Assembly (NCBI RefSeq): GCF_024362695.1
Contig: NC_065408.1
Location: 15,066,001 to 15,130,000, forward strand
Direction: 5' to 3'
Length of the DNA stretch: 64,000 nt
Origin: Pectinophora gossypiella
Lineage: Eukaryota; Arthropoda; Insecta; Lepidoptera; Gelechiidae
This document shows positions 61,913-64,000 of the stretch, piece after piece (the stretch's first letter is position 1; each line of letters starts with the position of its first letter). Under the pieces are notes generated by a model. It saw only the letters and a list, made by a program, of their open reading frames with translations, did no database searches and was not told the origin of the DNA. A program made the translations under genes and the position numbers.

Positions 61913-62404
61913 CAGGGTGTTAGTGACATCGTAACGAATACTGAGGGGGATGATTCAGACCATGATTCTGAGTTCATATCAAGTGGAATTTTCCGTCGCA
62001 AAATTCATGATTTTTTTTTAGTTTTTTTTAAATTATTTTCAATTCTATACTTTTGTGCTGAAAAATTCCACTTGATATTAACTCAGAATAATCAGCTGAA
62101 TCATCCCCCTCAGTATTCGTTACGATGTCACTTACACCCCGCACAAGTACATACTGTAGCCATACAAGTAGGTATGGGTGTTAGTGACACCGTAACGAAT
62201 ACTGAGGGGGATGATTCAGACCATGATTCTGAGTTGAAATCAAGTGGAATTTTCAGTCGGAAAATTCATGAAAATTTTTGTTTTTTTTTTTTAAGTTATT
62301 TTCTGTTCCATACTTTTGCGACGGAAAATTCCACTTGATATCATCTCATAATCATGGTCTCAATCATCCTTCAAAGTTTTCGTTACGATGTCACTAACAC
62401 CCTG
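61913..62404. repeat. MITE-M1, best-preserved four-armed copy
   Basis: CAGGGTGTTAGTGACATCGT at the left and the complement at the right, each flanked by TA. Four arms of about 90 bp alternate; loops are T-rich; the central spacer holds GCACAAGTACATACTGTAGC. Confidence 0.9.
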
Positions 62405-62484
62405 TATTATTTATTATACTTTTTTTTCTTTTTTTTTTGTTATGTTGGTATCATTATATGTTTGTTGCACCAGCCCGTGCTCCA

Positions 62485-62628
62485 ATGAATAATCTTCTTA
62501 AGGTTGCCTGGCAGAAATTGCTGTTTAGCAATAAGGCCGCCTATTGTGCTTATGTTTTATTCGTATGTTTATGTCCTTTATATATGTTCTTGTGCAATAA
62601 AGTATTATTGATTGATTGAAATGTCCAT
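62485..62628 (+). mobile_element. LINE-type 3' end
   Basis: AAGGTTGCCTGGCAGAAATT, GCTGTTTAGCAATAAGGCCG, TTCTTGTGCAATAAAGTATT and a (GATT)n tail. Diverged from 30845. Confidence 0.75.
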
Positions 62629-62697
62629 GCTTTTTAACAAATTTAAATACTTCTAGTATATACATACGTACAAGGGTAACTTTACTGAGTGCACTAA

Positions 62698-62901
62698 TAC
62701 TCATCATCATCATCATCCTCATCCAAGCCGTGTCCGGCGACGGCGACTCCTAAACGTCTATCCCAGGTCGATGCTATGATAGGCTCTAATATGACTAGCA
62801 AAACCGAACTTCGATTTGAAGATTCGGCCACATGGCGCACAGAATAACTGGCCAGCAGAATTAAATGTATAGTGACTGACTCCTGCACTAATACTGGTAA
62901 G
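62698..62901 (-). mobile_element. Retrotransposon 3' fragment with (GAT)n tail
   Basis: On the minus strand a zinc-finger coding remnant, then AGGAGTCGCCGTCGCCGGAC and a (GAT)n tail at 62716-62698. Confidence 0.65.
62758..62901 (-). pseudogene. C2H2 zinc-finger remnant of a LINE ORF
   Basis: About 47 codons: VSHYTFNSAGQLF, then C-A-P-C, GRIFKSKFGFASH and IRAYH (C-x2-C-x12-H-x4-H), followed by SIDLG and a stop. C-terminal fingers of the form CxxCGRxxxSRxGLxSHxRxH are common in Lepidopteran retrotransposon polyproteins, and the (GAT)n tail fits. A real gene exon is less likely but not excluded. Confidence 0.55.
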
Positions 62902-63059
62902 TTAATGACAATACTTTAAATTTCACTATACTGTAGATGAGTGCAATACACTGTATGCAGTCGTGTACTGAAGATACGTACCTGAAACAAGAAATAAATA
63001 TTTGGTTAGATCACTTAAAATGTTTTTGTTAGTTTTTTTCTTTTAGAATTGTATTTTAT

Positions 63060-63112
63060 TTGTTCCATATAAATAAATTTGTTATATGTATGTGTGTGTG
63101 TGTGGTACAGCA
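63060..63112. repeat. Short (TG)n microsatellite
   Basis: TATATGTATGTGTGTGTGTG followed by GGTACAGC. Confidence 0.8.
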
Positions 63113-63537
63113 GTGGATTGTGCCAGGAATATGCAAACAAGAAATAAAATCAGAAAATAAATTACTTATACGAAAAAAAAAGAAAAAAAAAACACATAAA
63201 GAATCTTATCTTATCTTATGACGTCATCGACGACGTATCGTTGATTTGTAAGCTAAGCACCCTAAAGAGCTAAATAATCTAAGATGCATGATGAAGCTGC
63301 AACCATTGTTAATTAATAATTTACTTACATAATACGCAACCTTACGGTTCCTCATTATTATTATTTCTTTTTTAAACTAAAATACCAACTTATGACTGAA
63401 ACTGTTCATAAAAATGTACTGGACAACGCTGGTGGAGTTATTGTAGGTTAGTGTCGATTATAATTATTAAAAGAAAAAGCCAATACACAAAGCCAAGCGT
63501 CGTAATTCTTAGAAAGTGGATGACAGTTTTGTAGTAC
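63113..63537. other. No supported feature
   Basis: A-rich run at 63172-63192 may mark a retroposon tail. Confidence 0.4.
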
Positions 63538-63685
63538 AGTCATGAGCAATATAATGTACCCACTTTAGGACTCTGTCGCACTAATATATTTGGCATTTAG
63601 TGAGACTTACAGTTCAATTTGTCAAAAAAGTTAATGTGACATGGTACCAAAGTGTATACATATTAATGCTCGTGACCGTACCGTG
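63538..63685 (+). repeat. R-s repeat, copy 4
   Basis: AGTCATGAGCAATATAATGT, CCCACTTTAGGACTCTGTCG, CAATTTGTCAAAAAAGTTAA, TGCTCGTGACCGT. Confidence 0.78.
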
Positions 63686-64000
63686 CGTTACCTATTTCTC
63701 TGCCTTCCTAAGACAGAATATTGGCAGTTGAATGTTTTAAAATGTATGAAACGGACCCCTAGACTCCAATTTAGCTGCCGTCCACTATATCAGTATACCT
63801 GCTCCGTAAGCAGCACCTTCAAACACGCTGCGTCAATGACAAATATCAACATTTCTTTATTAAAACTCCTTCCTTCACAAACCTACCGCCTACTCAACAT
63901 CAAACCAAGCCGGTATAGCAGAAGACCACAGTGACTATAAACAGTAACACGTAGGAAAAATAATCCATGTGAGTTCAGTATATTTCTTATCCTCGGATGA
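63686..64000. other. No supported gene at the right edge
   Basis: A 97-codon frame begins inside R-s (63641) and runs to 63934. Its first third is repeat-derived and the rest has no recognised domain, so it is not called. Confidence 0.4.

Noticed and set aside
63641..63934. A 97-codon plus-strand gene at the right edge
   Set aside because: It starts inside repeat R-s and shows no recognisable domain.

Overview
The window looks like Lepidopteran (moth or butterfly) nuclear DNA. It is AT-rich and almost free of host coding sequence. It is filled with tRNA-headed SINEs whose head and body types occur across Lepidoptera, LINE 3' ends carrying AATAAA signals, many palindromic MITEs, TACCTA-type microsatellite debris and an insect-type gypsy element. 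No bacterial features, CRISPR array or rRNA gene are present, and no convincing functional tRNA gene was found. The species cannot be named from sequence alone.

Layout. 1-13 kb: a palindromic MITE cut by the window edge, SINE and MITE copies, a LINE 3' end (4.5-5.05 kb), a TACCTAC-rich kilobase (6.5-7.5 kb), a CpG-rich patch that could be a promoter or first exon (7.83-7.99 kb) and a LINE C-terminal remnant (11.1 kb). 13-15.3 kb: a four-armed MITE split by a 1.44-kb foldback element with two 427-bp arms and an 8-bp target duplication. 15-27.6 kb: SINEs and MITEs, including one SINE with two dated insertions (23.3-23.9 kb). 27.77-29.60 kb: a 5'-truncated jockey-type LINE with an open reverse-transcriptase frame and a 12-bp target duplication. 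30.14-30.78 kb: an intact 212-codon acidic ORF, the only plausible host gene. 31-46 kb: SINE, MITE and LINE fragments, a 50-bp tandem array built inside a SINE (40.5 kb), a CA microsatellite (44.7 kb) and a four-unit tandem array of about 250 bp (45.0-46.0 kb).

46.29-52.48 kb: the main feature. A complete gypsy-superfamily retrotransposon of the CsRn1/Kabuki type (identical LTRs, gag, and pol in the -1 frame with protease, reverse transcriptase, RNase H and integrase) is joined head-to-tail to a 1.05-kb LTR element without genes. The pair, but neither member alone, is bounded by the same four bases (ACTA). This suggests the autonomous element and a non-autonomous passenger went in together. 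52.5-64 kb: further SINE and MITE copies, an old relative of the passenger LTR (56.2 kb), LINE protein remnants (54.5 and 62.8 kb), a small MITE with a clean 3-bp duplication (58.1 kb) and a Helitron-like 3' end (60.55 kb).

Family labels used here (SINE-C, SINE-D, SINE-F, SINE-I, family P, LINE-B, LINE-K, MITE-M1, MITE-H, Pal-E, R-r, R-s, R-t) are local names for sequences that recur within this window. They are not database names.
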